Shown here one piece after another: positions 7,869-15,439 of a stretch of DNA of 64,000 bases. The position numbers and the translations under genes are program-made. This DNA is from JBBIQS01 sp037442205. GTDB lineage: Bacteria; Myxococcota; Myxococcia; Myxococcales; UBA5297. The DNA lies in NCBI GenBank assembly GCA_037442205.1, contig JBBIQS010000019.1, forward strand, positions 35,917-99,916, in the 5' to 3' direction. The notes under the pieces were generated by a model. The model was not told the origin of the DNA. It made no database searches and saw nothing but the letters and a program-made list of their open reading frames with translations. Position 1 is the stretch's first letter. Every line of letters begins with the position of its first letter.

Positions 7869-9871
7869 ACCGCGAGAAGATCCTGAGCATCCTCTACGAG
7901 ATGGCTCTGGTCATCGGCAGCGAAACCTCGGTCCAGCCGCTGCTGACCCGGACGCTGCAGCGGCTGATGCAGCACACCTCCTTTCCCGCCGGAATGATCC
8001 TCTCCGGCATTGCCCGCTCGCCGGACGAGCCGGACGCCGCTGTCGCCAAGCTGGAGGTCGCCATCGGCGATTTCGACCTCGCCAGGCTCGCCGGCAACCA
8101 GCTCGTGCTTCCCGCCCGCCTGATCGAGGGCGACTCGGCGCTGGTCGAGGACCGGGCCCTCCTGGACTTCCTGCCGTGCCGCAAGGACTACTACGCCGCC
8201 TATCTGCGCATGCCGATCGAAGGGTTCGGCGCGATCCTGCTCGTCGCCCCGACGGTCCCGTCCTCCGAGCTGCCGGTGACCAGCATCTTCCGCCCGGTCC
8301 TCTCCAACCTGGCCAAGGCGCTGCACCTGTGCCAACGCAACGAGGCCGCCACCGCCGAGCTGATCGCTCAGCGGAACCTGGCCGCCCAGGCCAACCAGGC
8401 CAAGAGCGTCTTCCTCGCCAACATGAGCCACGAGCTGCGCACCCCGCTGACCTCGGTGCTCGGGTTCGCCAAGCTGATGGTCCACGATCCGGCCGCCACC
8501 CCGACGCAGCGAGAGTACCTGTCGATCATCAACCGCAGCGGCGAGCACTTGCTCGGGCTCATCAACGGCGTGCTGGACATGTCCAAGATCGAGGCCGGCC
8601 GGGTCGAGCTGGAGCTGGCGCCACTCGAGCTCCACTCGCTGATCCGCGACCTGGTCGAGATGATGGACGTGCGCTGCAAGCGCCAGGGACTGGACCTGTC
8701 GGCCGAGGTCGCCGCGGATGTTCCGCGCTACGTCTTCGCCGACCGCTCCAAGATGCGCCAGGTGCTGACCAACCTGCTCGGCAACTCGGTCAAGTTCACC
8801 CGCCGCGGAGGCGTGACGCTGCGCGTGCGCTGGGAGGAGCGCGGACCGCAAGGGTGGCTGATCGCCGAGGTGGAGGACTCTGGAATCGGCATCGCCCCGG
8901 GCGATCTGGCGCGCATCTTCGAGCCCTTCGCCCAGGCCGGGCCCAAGGACAGCACCTCCGGCACCGGGCTCGGGCTGGCCATCACCCGGCAGTACGTGGC
9001 GCTGATGGGCGGCCACATGAGCGTCCAGAGCGAGCTCGGGCACGGCTCGATCTTCCGGTTTGAGATCCCGGTCCAGCTGGCGACGCCGGACCAGGTCGCT
9101 CCTGCGGCCGCATCTCCCGGCCGCGTCATCAGCCTCGCCGCCGGCCAGCGCAGCCCGAGGGTCCTGGTCGCCGACGACACCGAGGAGTCCTGCCTCCTGA
9201 TGCGCCGGCTGCTGGAGCCGGTCGGATTCAAGGTTCTCACCGCCAACGACGGGCAGCAGGCCATCGATGCCTTCCAGGCCTGGACCCCCGAAGCGGTGCT
9301 CATGGACATCCGCATGCCTCGGGTTGACGGCATCACCGCCACCCGGCGGATTCGGGCCATGAAGGGAGGGAAGAAGGTCTTCATCGTGGCCCTCACCGCC
9401 AGCGCTTTCCGCGAGCAGCGGGAGAGCCTGCTGGAGGCGGGCTGCGACGACGTGCTCACCAAGCCCTACCGAGAGGAGGACATCTTCGCGGCGCTCGCCC
9501 GGCTCCTCGGGGTGCGCTACCTCTACGAGGCGGAGGTGCTGAAGCTGGACGAGGGTGGCCCTCCCTCGCAGCTGGTCGAGCGCGAAGCCCTGCTGAGGCT
9601 CCCGCCCCCGCTGCGGCAGTCGCTCAGGCGCGCGGCGCTGGAGTGTGACTGCGCCGGGGCCGACCAGGTCATCCGAAAAATCCGCGCCACCGAACCCGCC
9701 AGCGCCGACGCGCTGACGCTGCTGGTGGAGACGTTCCGCTTCTCGGAGATCCTCGCCCTCCTCGAGGCCGTCCCCGAGGCGGCTGCCGGCTCCCAGAGCG
9801 AGAGTAGCGGCACCAGCCCGCCCGGCCGCTCGTCGGCCGCCGGTGATCTCGAATCGCGCCATTCAGGGTAG
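7865..9871 (+). CDS. Cytoplasmic hybrid histidine kinase with receiver domain
   Basis: 668 residues, start ATG overlapping the FIST stop. Residues ~1-160 resemble a GAF-type input (MNREKILSILYEMALVIGSE is a common GAF leader). A short helix leads to HisKA with SHELRTPLTSVL, phospho-acceptor H189. The HATPase domain has the N box (LLGNSVKFT), G1 (DSGIGI) and G2 (GTGLGLAI). A receiver spans about 440-560 with ADDTEES and the acceptor D481 in LMDIRMP, plus the K of LTKPYREED. About 100 further C-terminal residues are helical and rich in Leu, Glu and Ala; they could be a degenerate phosphotransfer module but show no clear Hpt His motif. There are no membrane helices. A separate output protein must exist elsewhere or the receiver is a phosphate sink. 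Confidence 0.88.
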   Translation: MNREKILSILYEMALVIGSETSVQPLLTRTLQRLMQHTSFPAGMILSGIARSPDEPDAAVAKLEVAIGDFDLARLAGNQLVLPARLIEGDSALVEDRALLDFLPCRKDYYAAYLRMPIEGFGAILLVAPTVPSSELPVTSIFRPVLSNLAKALHLCQRNEAATAELIAQRNLAAQANQAKSVFLANMSHELRTPLTSVLGFAKLMVHDPAATPTQREYLSIINRSGEHLLGLINGVLDMSKIEAGRVELELAPLELHSLIRDLVEMMDVRCKRQGLDLSAEVAADVPRYVFADRSKMRQVLTNLLGNSVKFTRRGGVTLRVRWEERGPQGWLIAEVEDSGIGIAPGDLARIFEPFAQAGPKDSTSGTGLGLAITRQYVALMGGHMSVQSELGHGSIFRFEIPVQLATPDQVAPAAASPGRVISLAAGQRSPRVLVADDTEESCLLMRRLLEPVGFKVLTANDGQQAIDAFQAWTPEAVLMDIRMPRVDGITATRRIRAMKGGKKVFIVALTASAFREQRESLLEAGCDDVLTKPYREEDIFAALARLLGVRYLYEAEVLKLDEGGPPSQLVEREALLRLPPPLRQSLRRAALECDCAGADQVIRKIRATEPASADALTLLVETFRFSEILALLEAVPEAAAGSQSESSGTSPPGRSSAAGDLESRHSG

Positions 9872-9887
9872 ACTCTGCCGCCTTGGC

Positions 9888-9905
9888 CGGCGCCGGCCGG
9901 CGCCG
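9888..9905. repeat. 18-bp perfect palindrome between kinase and small ORF
   Basis: CGGCGCCGGCCGGCGCCG is its own reverse complement and sits in the 59-base gap after the hybrid kinase and before the next start. It could be a regulator site or a strong RNA fold. In GC-rich DNA some palindromes arise by chance, so function is uncertain. Confidence 0.35.
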
Positions 9906-9930
9906 ACCCCAGCAGAGAAAGATCAGCCCG

Positions 9931-10287
9931 ATGGCCAATGATGTCCTTCCGATCAAAGTCTTGAGCGTGCACGTCCCGCTCGAGGCCAGCCAACTCCCGC
10001 GAGAAGAGAGCGCCTCCAACCAGCCGGCCGGCGAGGTCATCCTCCGAATCGAGCTGGAGGGCAGCGCGCTGGTCTTGTCGGCGCGGCTCAACGGCAAGAA
10101 GTATCGACGCGCACTCAAGGCCTTCGACGTCGCCCCGGCCAGCTCGCGGCTCGTGCTGCAGGGCTGGCTCCACCAGGCCGAGGACGGCTCGCTCGAGGTG
10201 CGCGACGCCGGCCTCCAGGTCTCTGCCGAATCCGACTCGTTTCCCGCCGACCAGGGTTCCGAGCTGGCGGTTGGAGCTGACCGATGA
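9931..10287 (+). CDS. Unrecognised 118-residue protein
   Basis: Start ATG at 9931 with AGAGAAAGA upstream. A short Pro/Ser-containing N-terminus leads to a compact alternating beta-type core (VILRIELEGSALVLSARLNGKKYRRALKAF), followed by a LVLQGWL....G.LEV....LQV pattern. The basic KKYRR patch could bind nucleic acid, but I do not recognise the family. It ends in an ATGA overlap with the next gene, whose N-terminal domain closes with a similar LRLQGTL....G.LRI....VSV pattern. The two may therefore be related subunits or tandem copies of one domain. The gene follows the FIST/kinase pair by 59 bases and may belong to that operon. No signal peptide or membrane segment. Confidence 0.65.
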   Translation: MANDVLPIKVLSVHVPLEASQLPREESASNQPAGEVILRIELEGSALVLSARLNGKKYRRALKAFDVAPASSRLVLQGWLHQAEDGSLEVRDAGLQVSAESDSFPADQGSELAVGADR

Positions 10288-11174
10288 CGCCCGCCACGCT
10301 GTGCGTGAAGCGCATTCAGGTCTCGGCCTCGCTCGACCCGGCCCGCGCGCGGGACTGGGTGGCCAACCATCCCGAGGTCCCGCAGCAGGCCATCCTCGAG
10401 CTGGTGGCAGCGGGCAATGGACCTCGCGCGGTAGCGGAGCTGGAAGCCAAGGCCTGCCAGGACCTCGCCCAGGGGCTCTCGTCGGACAATGTCGTGCTTC
10501 GGCTGCAGGGAACGCTGTGCGGCCGGGAGGCGACGGGCGCCCTGCGGATCTGCGAGACCATCGTGTCGGTGCATACCCAGCTGGCGCCGGCCCCGGCCAA
10601 GGCGCCGGTCGCACCGACTCCGGCGAAAGCGCCGCTCGCGCCAGCCCCGGCCAAGGCGCAGGTCGCGGCGACTCCGGCGAAAGCGCCGCTCGCGCCAGCT
10701 CCGGCCAAGGCGCAGGTCGCGGCGACTCCGGCGAAGGCACCGGTCGCCGTGGCGGCGCCGCCGGCACCTCCCCAGCCGCGGCTCGAGGCCGCGGCCTCAC
10801 AGCCGAGCCCGGCGGAGCCGCTCTCGAGCATCCAGCCGCGCTCCGAAGCATCCCCAGCCGCCCAGCCGAGGCCGGGCAAGCGGATCGTCATCGTCCCGGT
10901 GCTGCCGCCCAAGGCTGCAGTCGCGCCCGAGGTTCCCCCGCCGGCGCCCGAGCCAGTGCGCCGCCCGAGGCGTCATGGCCCGGTGGTGCGCCCTTCGCCG
11001 CTGCTCTATCCGGTGATCGCCCCGCGCATCCGCTCGGAGGAGCCGCCGACGCCCTTCGAGGAGGGACTGCGCCAGCGGATCCGCGAGCTGATCGCCCCCG
11101 AGATCGACCGCGTCATGCGCCCTCTGGCCGAGGCGTTCCGCCTTGCCCAGCAGAAGGCCGACAAGAAGTCCTAG
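10284..11174 (+). CDS. Unrecognised protein with Ala/Pro/Lys repeat linker
   Basis: 296 residues, start coupled to the previous gene by ATGA. Residues ~1-95 form a folded-looking domain ending in VVLRLQGTLCG...GALRICETIVSV. Residues ~97-155 are nine-residue repeats of the type APAPAKAPV/AATPAKAQV, then a Pro/Ala-rich stretch to about 230. A conserved-looking C-terminal helix pair follows (FEEGLRQRIRELIAPEIDRVMRPLAEAFRLAQQK). The layout, domain-flexible linker-helix, resembles proteins that tether two partners, such as TonB-like or nucleoid-associated linkers, but there is no membrane anchor. I do not recognise the family. Its coupling to the small upstream protein suggests they act together. 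Confidence 0.6.
   Translation: MTPATLCVKRIQVSASLDPARARDWVANHPEVPQQAILELVAAGNGPRAVAELEAKACQDLAQGLSSDNVVLRLQGTLCGREATGALRICETIVSVHTQLAPAPAKAPVAPTPAKAPLAPAPAKAQVAATPAKAPLAPAPAKAQVAATPAKAPVAVAAPPAPPQPRLEAAASQPSPAEPLSSIQPRSEASPAAQPRPGKRIVIVPVLPPKAAVAPEVPPPAPEPVRRPRRHGPVVRPSPLLYPVIAPRIRSEEPPTPFEEGLRQRIRELIAPEIDRVMRPLAEAFRLAQQKADKKS
10584..10745 (+). repeat. In-frame 27/54-bp tandem repeats encoding Ala-Pro-Lys linker
   Basis: The coding sequence repeats with a 54-bp period (two nine-residue units), the middle copies being nearly identical at the DNA level. This suggests recent expansion by slippage or unequal recombination. Confidence 0.75.
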
Positions 11175-11181
11175 CGGCGTT

Positions 11182-11622
11182 TCAGATCGGAAACGCCAGC
11201 CGGAATCCGAGCATGGGCGCCGACTGGAGCCAGCCGACCTCCAGCCCCAGGTTGACGAAGCCAGCCAGCAGCCCAAAGCCGAAGGCGGCGTGGGCCCGCA
11301 CCGGGGTGCCGGTGCCGAAGAGAATCCACGGGCCGGCCATTCCCTCGAGGTAGGCGCGGCCGACGTTGGCTCGCAGCTGCAGGTCCAGCGGAACGCCGAC
11401 CGTGCTGGGAGTGGCGATGAGGGCCCCGAAGCGCCCGCCGAGCGAGAGGTGCCGGGCAATGCCGCCGCGGACCGCCAGGTTCAGGTCGAAGACGCCGGTG
11501 CGGTCGAACCAGTAGCTGGCCCCCAGCCCCGCCTCGAGGTGGGCTACTGCCTTGGCTGGGGCCGCGCCCAGGATCATCCCCAGTCCGAGCGCCAGCGCCG
11601 TTGCACGAAGTCCCGCGGCCAT
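11182..11622 (-). CDS. Small secreted beta-barrel-like protein
   Basis: 146 residues from the ATG at 11622, chosen over a GTG nine bases upstream because GAGG lies 8 bases before it. A signal peptide (ALALGLGMILGAAPAKAVA) is followed by alternating polar/apolar strands rich in Gly, Leu and aromatics (YWFDRTGVFDLNLAVRGGIA, ARAYLEGM-like turns), ending in LAFPI, with a terminal aromatic two residues from the end. This is the look of a small outer-membrane barrel of the OmpA/OmpX class, but it is too short for a family name. It is convergent with the linker protein gene and 76 bases downstream of the SulP gene on the same strand. Confidence 0.6.
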   Translation of the reverse strand: MAAGLRATALALGLGMILGAAPAKAVAHLEAGLGASYWFDRTGVFDLNLAVRGGIARHLSLGGRFGALIATPSTVGVPLDLQLRANVGRAYLEGMAGPWILFGTGTPVRAHAAFGFGLLAGFVNLGLEVGWLQSAPMLGFRLAFPI

Positions 11623-11698
11623 GTCCGACACCTCACTTTCGGCATCGGACTATAGCCGAGCAGCCCTCCGGGCGAGCGAGGATCGAACGGCGACGGGC

Positions 11699-13906
11699 TC
11701 AGCGCTCCTCGAGGACCCGCAGCTCGGCGTCGGCGGTGCGCAGCCGGCGGGTCACCAGCAGGGCCAGCCGCGCGAAGATCATCGAGGCCACCGCCGGGTG
11801 CTCGCGGGCGAAGTCGTTGAAGCTCGCGCGCGCCAAGGCCCACAGCTGGACGGTGCCGCGGGCCTCGGCGTCGGCGGAGCGCGTGCCCTTGTCCAGGAAC
11901 GCCAGCTCTCCCACGTAGTCGCCGCTGCCCACCGTCGCCAGGTGATGGCGCTTGCCTCCGGGCAGCGGCAGGAAGATGTCGAGGATGCCCTTGCCGATCA
12001 GGTAGATGGCGTCGCCCTGGTCCCCGCGAGAGAAGAGCCGGGTGCCGGGCGCCAGGGTCATCGGCTCGCAGATGATCGAGATGTCGGCGAGCGCGTGGGC
12101 GTCCAGTTCCCGGAACAGCTCGATCTTGGTCAGCTCGACCTCCCCGGCCTCGGCGGGCTCGGCGATGCCGGCCTCCTCGAGGATCCGGTCCTCCATCCAC
12201 TCCAGCGCGGCGTTGCGGTGCTCGAAGACCCTCAGCCCCGACTCGCCGTGGACCAGCCCCAGCTTCGACAGGTAGCGCTCGATCTCCCCACGCGAGCCGG
12301 CCGCCGAGGGCATGCCGCTGAGCAGCATCCGCCCGCCCTGGCTCTCCAGCCGGGTGCGCATCAGCTCGAAGAGGTGGGCGGCGGTGTAGTCCATCGACTG
12401 CACCCGCCGCAGGTCGAACAGCAGGTAGCGCCGCTTGTCGAGGTCGGCGGCCAGCTCGCAGAAGAGCCGGTCGGTGGTGCCGAAGAACAGGTCGCCCTGC
12501 AGCTGCACCAGCAGCCCGGCCTCGCCCTTCTCGTCGAGCAGGTCGCGCGCCTGCGGCAGGCGGCGGCGCTTGGAGGCGATGTCGCGCAGGTCCTGCTGGC
12601 GCAGGATGGCCGAGCCGCGCACCTGGTCGCGCATGAAGAGCAGGATCGCCAGCCCCACCCCGAGCAGCGCCGCCTGCAGCAGCCCGACCCCCTGGGCCAC
12701 CACCACCACCGCCACGATCACGAAGAAATCCAGCCGGGTCTCGCGGTGGGCCAGCAGCGCCAGCATCCGCCAGTCGAACATCCGTACCGCCACCACGATC
12801 AGGATGCCGGCCAGCGCCGCCACCGGAATCCAGGCCATGGCTCTGCCCAGCACCAGGAACGAGAGCAGCGCCAGCACGCCGACACCGAAGCCCGACCACG
12901 GAGTCCGCCCGCCGCTGGTGACGTTGACCAGGGTGGCGCCCATCGTCCCGGCCCCGGGCATCCCTCCCACCAGCGCGGCCACCGCGTTGGCGGCCCCCTG
13001 GGCCACCAACTCGCGGTTGGAGTCGCTGCGGGCGCGGGTCATCGCATCGAGCACCACCGCGGTCTTGAGGGTGTCGATGGACAGCAGCACCGACAGCGTC
13101 CCGGCGGTGGCCAGCAGGTGCCAGAAGTCCCCGAGGTGGAACAGGCTCAGCGCCCCCAGGCGATCGGAGACCGCGTCGGCGATTGGCCCGCCGGCGAGCG
13201 GCCCCACCAACAGTGGGTTGGCGCTGGGACTCAGCAGCTCCGGCTGAAGCGCCCCCAAGGCGAAGAACGACCCGACTCCCGTGGCCAGCCCGAGCACCGC
13301 GCCCGGGACCTGTCTGGTCAGCTTCGGAGCCACCAGGATGGCGACGATGGTCGCCGCGCCGACGGCGATTCCCTGCCAGCGCCAGAGCGAGGGCGTGAGC
13401 AGCCCCTCCACCAGCTTCACTCGGTCGCCGAAGCCGAGCAGCTTGGGCAGCTGGCCGGTGGCGATGATCAACGCGATGCCCGACAGGTAGCCAGTGACCA
13501 CTTGGAACGGGATGAACTTGATGATCCGCCCGACCTTCAGCGCGCCGTAGAGCAGCTGCAGCAGCCCGGCGAAGAGCGCGACCACCGCCATGGTGGCCAC
13601 GACGTACGCCGGCGAGCCCCCGTGGGTTTCGGCCTGGGCGGCGGCCAGCCCCGAGAGCACCGCCGCGGCCGGAGCGCAGGGGGCGGTGACCAGCCCGCCG
13701 TTGCGGCCGAGCACCGGGGCGATCAGCCCGAGCGCCACGGTCCCGATCGCCCCCACCGACGCTCCGACCGAGGCATACCCGGGGCCCAGCGGCGAAAAGA
13801 TCAGCACTCCGAAGGCGATCGCCGCGGGCAGCGCCACCACCGTCGAGGAGAGGGCGCCCCAGAAGTCGCCGGCGGTCGGCGGCGAGGGCTTGGTCAGCAC
13901 CGCCAT
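11699..13906 (-). CDS. SulP/SLC26 anion transporter with STAS and cyclic-nucleotide-binding domains
   Basis: 735 residues; the ATG at 13906 follows GGGAAGAGG. The N-terminal ~400 residues are the SulP membrane core with about 10-12 helices, starting WGALSSTVVALPAAIAFGVL. The family moves sulfate, bicarbonate, dicarboxylates or other anions across the inner membrane. A STAS domain (about 440-560) includes LLFDLRRVQSMDYTAAHLF, the anti-sigma-antagonist-like loop. A C-terminal cyclic-NMP domain (about 590-720) has FSRGDQGDAIYLIGKG and the phosphate-binding-cassette-like GELAFLDKGTRSADAEA, with the Arg expected for cyclic nucleotide binding. Such SulP-STAS-CNMP fusions are known in bacteria. Transport could be gated by cAMP or cGMP. 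The ion is not predictable. Confidence 0.88.
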   Translation of the reverse strand: MAVLTKPSPPTAGDFWGALSSTVVALPAAIAFGVLIFSPLGPGYASVGASVGAIGTVALGLIAPVLGRNGGLVTAPCAPAAAVLSGLAAAQAETHGGSPAYVVATMAVVALFAGLLQLLYGALKVGRIIKFIPFQVVTGYLSGIALIIATGQLPKLLGFGDRVKLVEGLLTPSLWRWQGIAVGAATIVAILVAPKLTRQVPGAVLGLATGVGSFFALGALQPELLSPSANPLLVGPLAGGPIADAVSDRLGALSLFHLGDFWHLLATAGTLSVLLSIDTLKTAVVLDAMTRARSDSNRELVAQGAANAVAALVGGMPGAGTMGATLVNVTSGGRTPWSGFGVGVLALLSFLVLGRAMAWIPVAALAGILIVVAVRMFDWRMLALLAHRETRLDFFVIVAVVVVAQGVGLLQAALLGVGLAILLFMRDQVRGSAILRQQDLRDIASKRRRLPQARDLLDEKGEAGLLVQLQGDLFFGTTDRLFCELAADLDKRRYLLFDLRRVQSMDYTAAHLFELMRTRLESQGGRMLLSGMPSAAGSRGEIERYLSKLGLVHGESGLRVFEHRNAALEWMEDRILEEAGIAEPAEAGEVELTKIELFRELDAHALADISIICEPMTLAPGTRLFSRGDQGDAIYLIGKGILDIFLPLPGGKRHHLATVGSGDYVGELAFLDKGTRSADAEARGTVQLWALARASFNDFAREHPAVASMIFARLALLVTRRLRTADAELRVLEER

Positions 13907-14003
13907 TCCTCTTCCCTACCCCCGGCACTGGCGGCGGGCAAATCCACGGCCGGCGGGCCTCTCCCCAAGCAACCGAGGAGCGGCCCACCGTCAGCAGAAA
14001 GAA

Positions 14004-15050
14004 TCAGCTCCGGCTGCGCCTGCGCTCCTTCCGCCAGCGCTTCTGGCTCACGATCACCGCCCCCAGCCAGAAGCCGAGGGCCGCCAGCGTCGAGCTCGCC
14101 GCCGCCGGGCCGCTGCTCGCCGAGCAGCCGACCGCGGGCGTTCCATCCGCGGCGCTCGAACCCTGGGGAGCTTCCGGCGCCTGCTGGCCGGTGGCGTCCG
14201 AGAGGGCGACGTCGGGATTCGGGCCGGCGCCGGCATCGGTCTGGGTCGTCGCGCCGGAGTGACCCGAGTGACCCGCGTCGGCGGTCGTGGCGCCCGCATC
14301 CGGAGTCGAGGGGGTCCCGGCGCTCGGGGAGGCTGGAGCGGAGCCCAGCACGTCGTCGAGGGTGGTCCCGATGACGAAGCCGTCGTGCCAGACGGTCCCG
14401 GTCGGCTGGATGGTGCTGTTCCGGTAGAGCCCCTGCTTCAGGTACTGGGTCATGCCCGCGAACTGGGTGGTCATGAAGGTCTTGGCCAGCGACAGCTGCC
14501 CGTCGTACCAGAGCTCGACGAAGCCCACCGCCGGGTCGTTGGACCACTTCACGTGGAAGATGAAGTCGTGCCACACGCCGCGGACCAGCGGCGCCCGCCA
14601 CACCGCCTTGAAGTTGACCACCAGCGAGATGCCCTCGTTGCGGATGTCGAACTCCACCGGGGGCGAGCCGTTGTCGCCGCTGTGGTGCCACTGGGTGAAG
14701 AGCTGCCAGGTGTCGGCGCTCGGGTAGTCGTTGGCGAACATCGTCTGCCAGCGGTAGTAGCGCTCGGTGCCGCTGGGCTCGTAGCTCAAGTAGACGAGCT
14801 CGTTGCGGTTGCCGCTGGCGCCGATCGGGTTGTCGCCGGCCACCACCGTGGCCTGCAGCGCGTACTTGCCCTGGGCCACCGGATTGGAGACCACCTTGAG
14901 CCGGTCCGGGCTGACCATCTGCGCCTTGCTCCACTGGGAGATGTCCCCGGTCTCGAAATCGCCGCGCCAGATCACGTTGGCCCTCGCGTCCGCCGCCGCC
15001 AACGCCACCGCCGCCGCCGCCGCTGCCACCGCCAAGGATGCCGTGCGCAA
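14004..15050 (-). CDS. Secreted polysaccharide-lyase-like protein with MYXO-CTERM-type anchor
   Basis: 348 residues from a TTG at 15050: AGGAG lies 7 bases upstream, and the encoded N-terminus (RTASLAVAAAAAAVALAAADARA) is a full signal peptide. The mature start NVIWRGDFETGDISQW, with YYRWQTMFANDYPSADTWQLFTQWHH and EFDIRNEGISLVV, resembles the heparin-lyase-I-like jelly-roll family (PF14099) that cleaves or binds acidic polysaccharides outside the cell. A Ser/Ala/Asp/Pro-rich linker (~245-310) leads to a C-terminal GC, a membrane helix (TLAALGFWLGAVIV) and an Arg/Lys tail, the tripartite MYXO-CTERM sorting signal. The protein is therefore predicted to be cell-surface anchored. Enzymatic activity is inferred; catalytic residues were not confirmed. 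Confidence 0.78.
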   Translation of the reverse strand: MRTASLAVAAAAAAVALAAADARANVIWRGDFETGDISQWSKAQMVSPDRLKVVSNPVAQGKYALQATVVAGDNPIGASGNRNELVYLSYEPSGTERYYRWQTMFANDYPSADTWQLFTQWHHSGDNGSPPVEFDIRNEGISLVVNFKAVWRAPLVRGVWHDFIFHVKWSNDPAVGFVELWYDGQLSLAKTFMTTQFAGMTQYLKQGLYRNSTIQPTGTVWHDGFVIGTTLDDVLGSAPASPSAGTPSTPDAGATTADAGHSGHSGATTQTDAGAGPNPDVALSDATGQQAPEAPQGSSAADGTPAVGCSASSGPAAASSTLAALGFWLGAVIVSQKRWRKERRRSRS

Positions 15051-15439
15051 GAAGTCGCTCCTGGTCGAACCGCGGCGGGGATTCGCCGCGGCCAGTTGAG
15101 TCCTGGCAAGAGCCGGGCCAGCGACGTTGACCAGTGAAATCAGTGAGATCCCGGGCGATGACCTGAGGTCTACAGGCCCCGATCGTGGACTTCGGTCCAC
15201 AGGGAGCAGTCGCGACCTGCCCGGGCGCTCCACCGCCGCCGGCCGAGGCCGGGCTCGGTCCAGCACCCCCGGGTCAGGAAAGGCACTCAGGCGGAGATCG
15301 GGCGGTCCGCCCCCTGCCCGCCATCCGCGGGTGCGCGACAGGGCGTCGCAGCCGGCAGCGCCCCGACAGCCGCTCCCGCGGGCGCTCCGGCGCCTGGCCC
15401 CAAGCGCTGCTCGGTCGGTCGGCAGGGGCCCATGTCGGC
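15051..15439. other. 389-base gap between two leftward genes
   Basis: No gene is supported here. The one clear structure is a 6-bp stem closed by a TTCG tetraloop (GTGGAC-TTCG-GTCCAC, 15185-15200). It lacks a T-run on either side and so is not a standard terminator. Confidence 0.5.
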
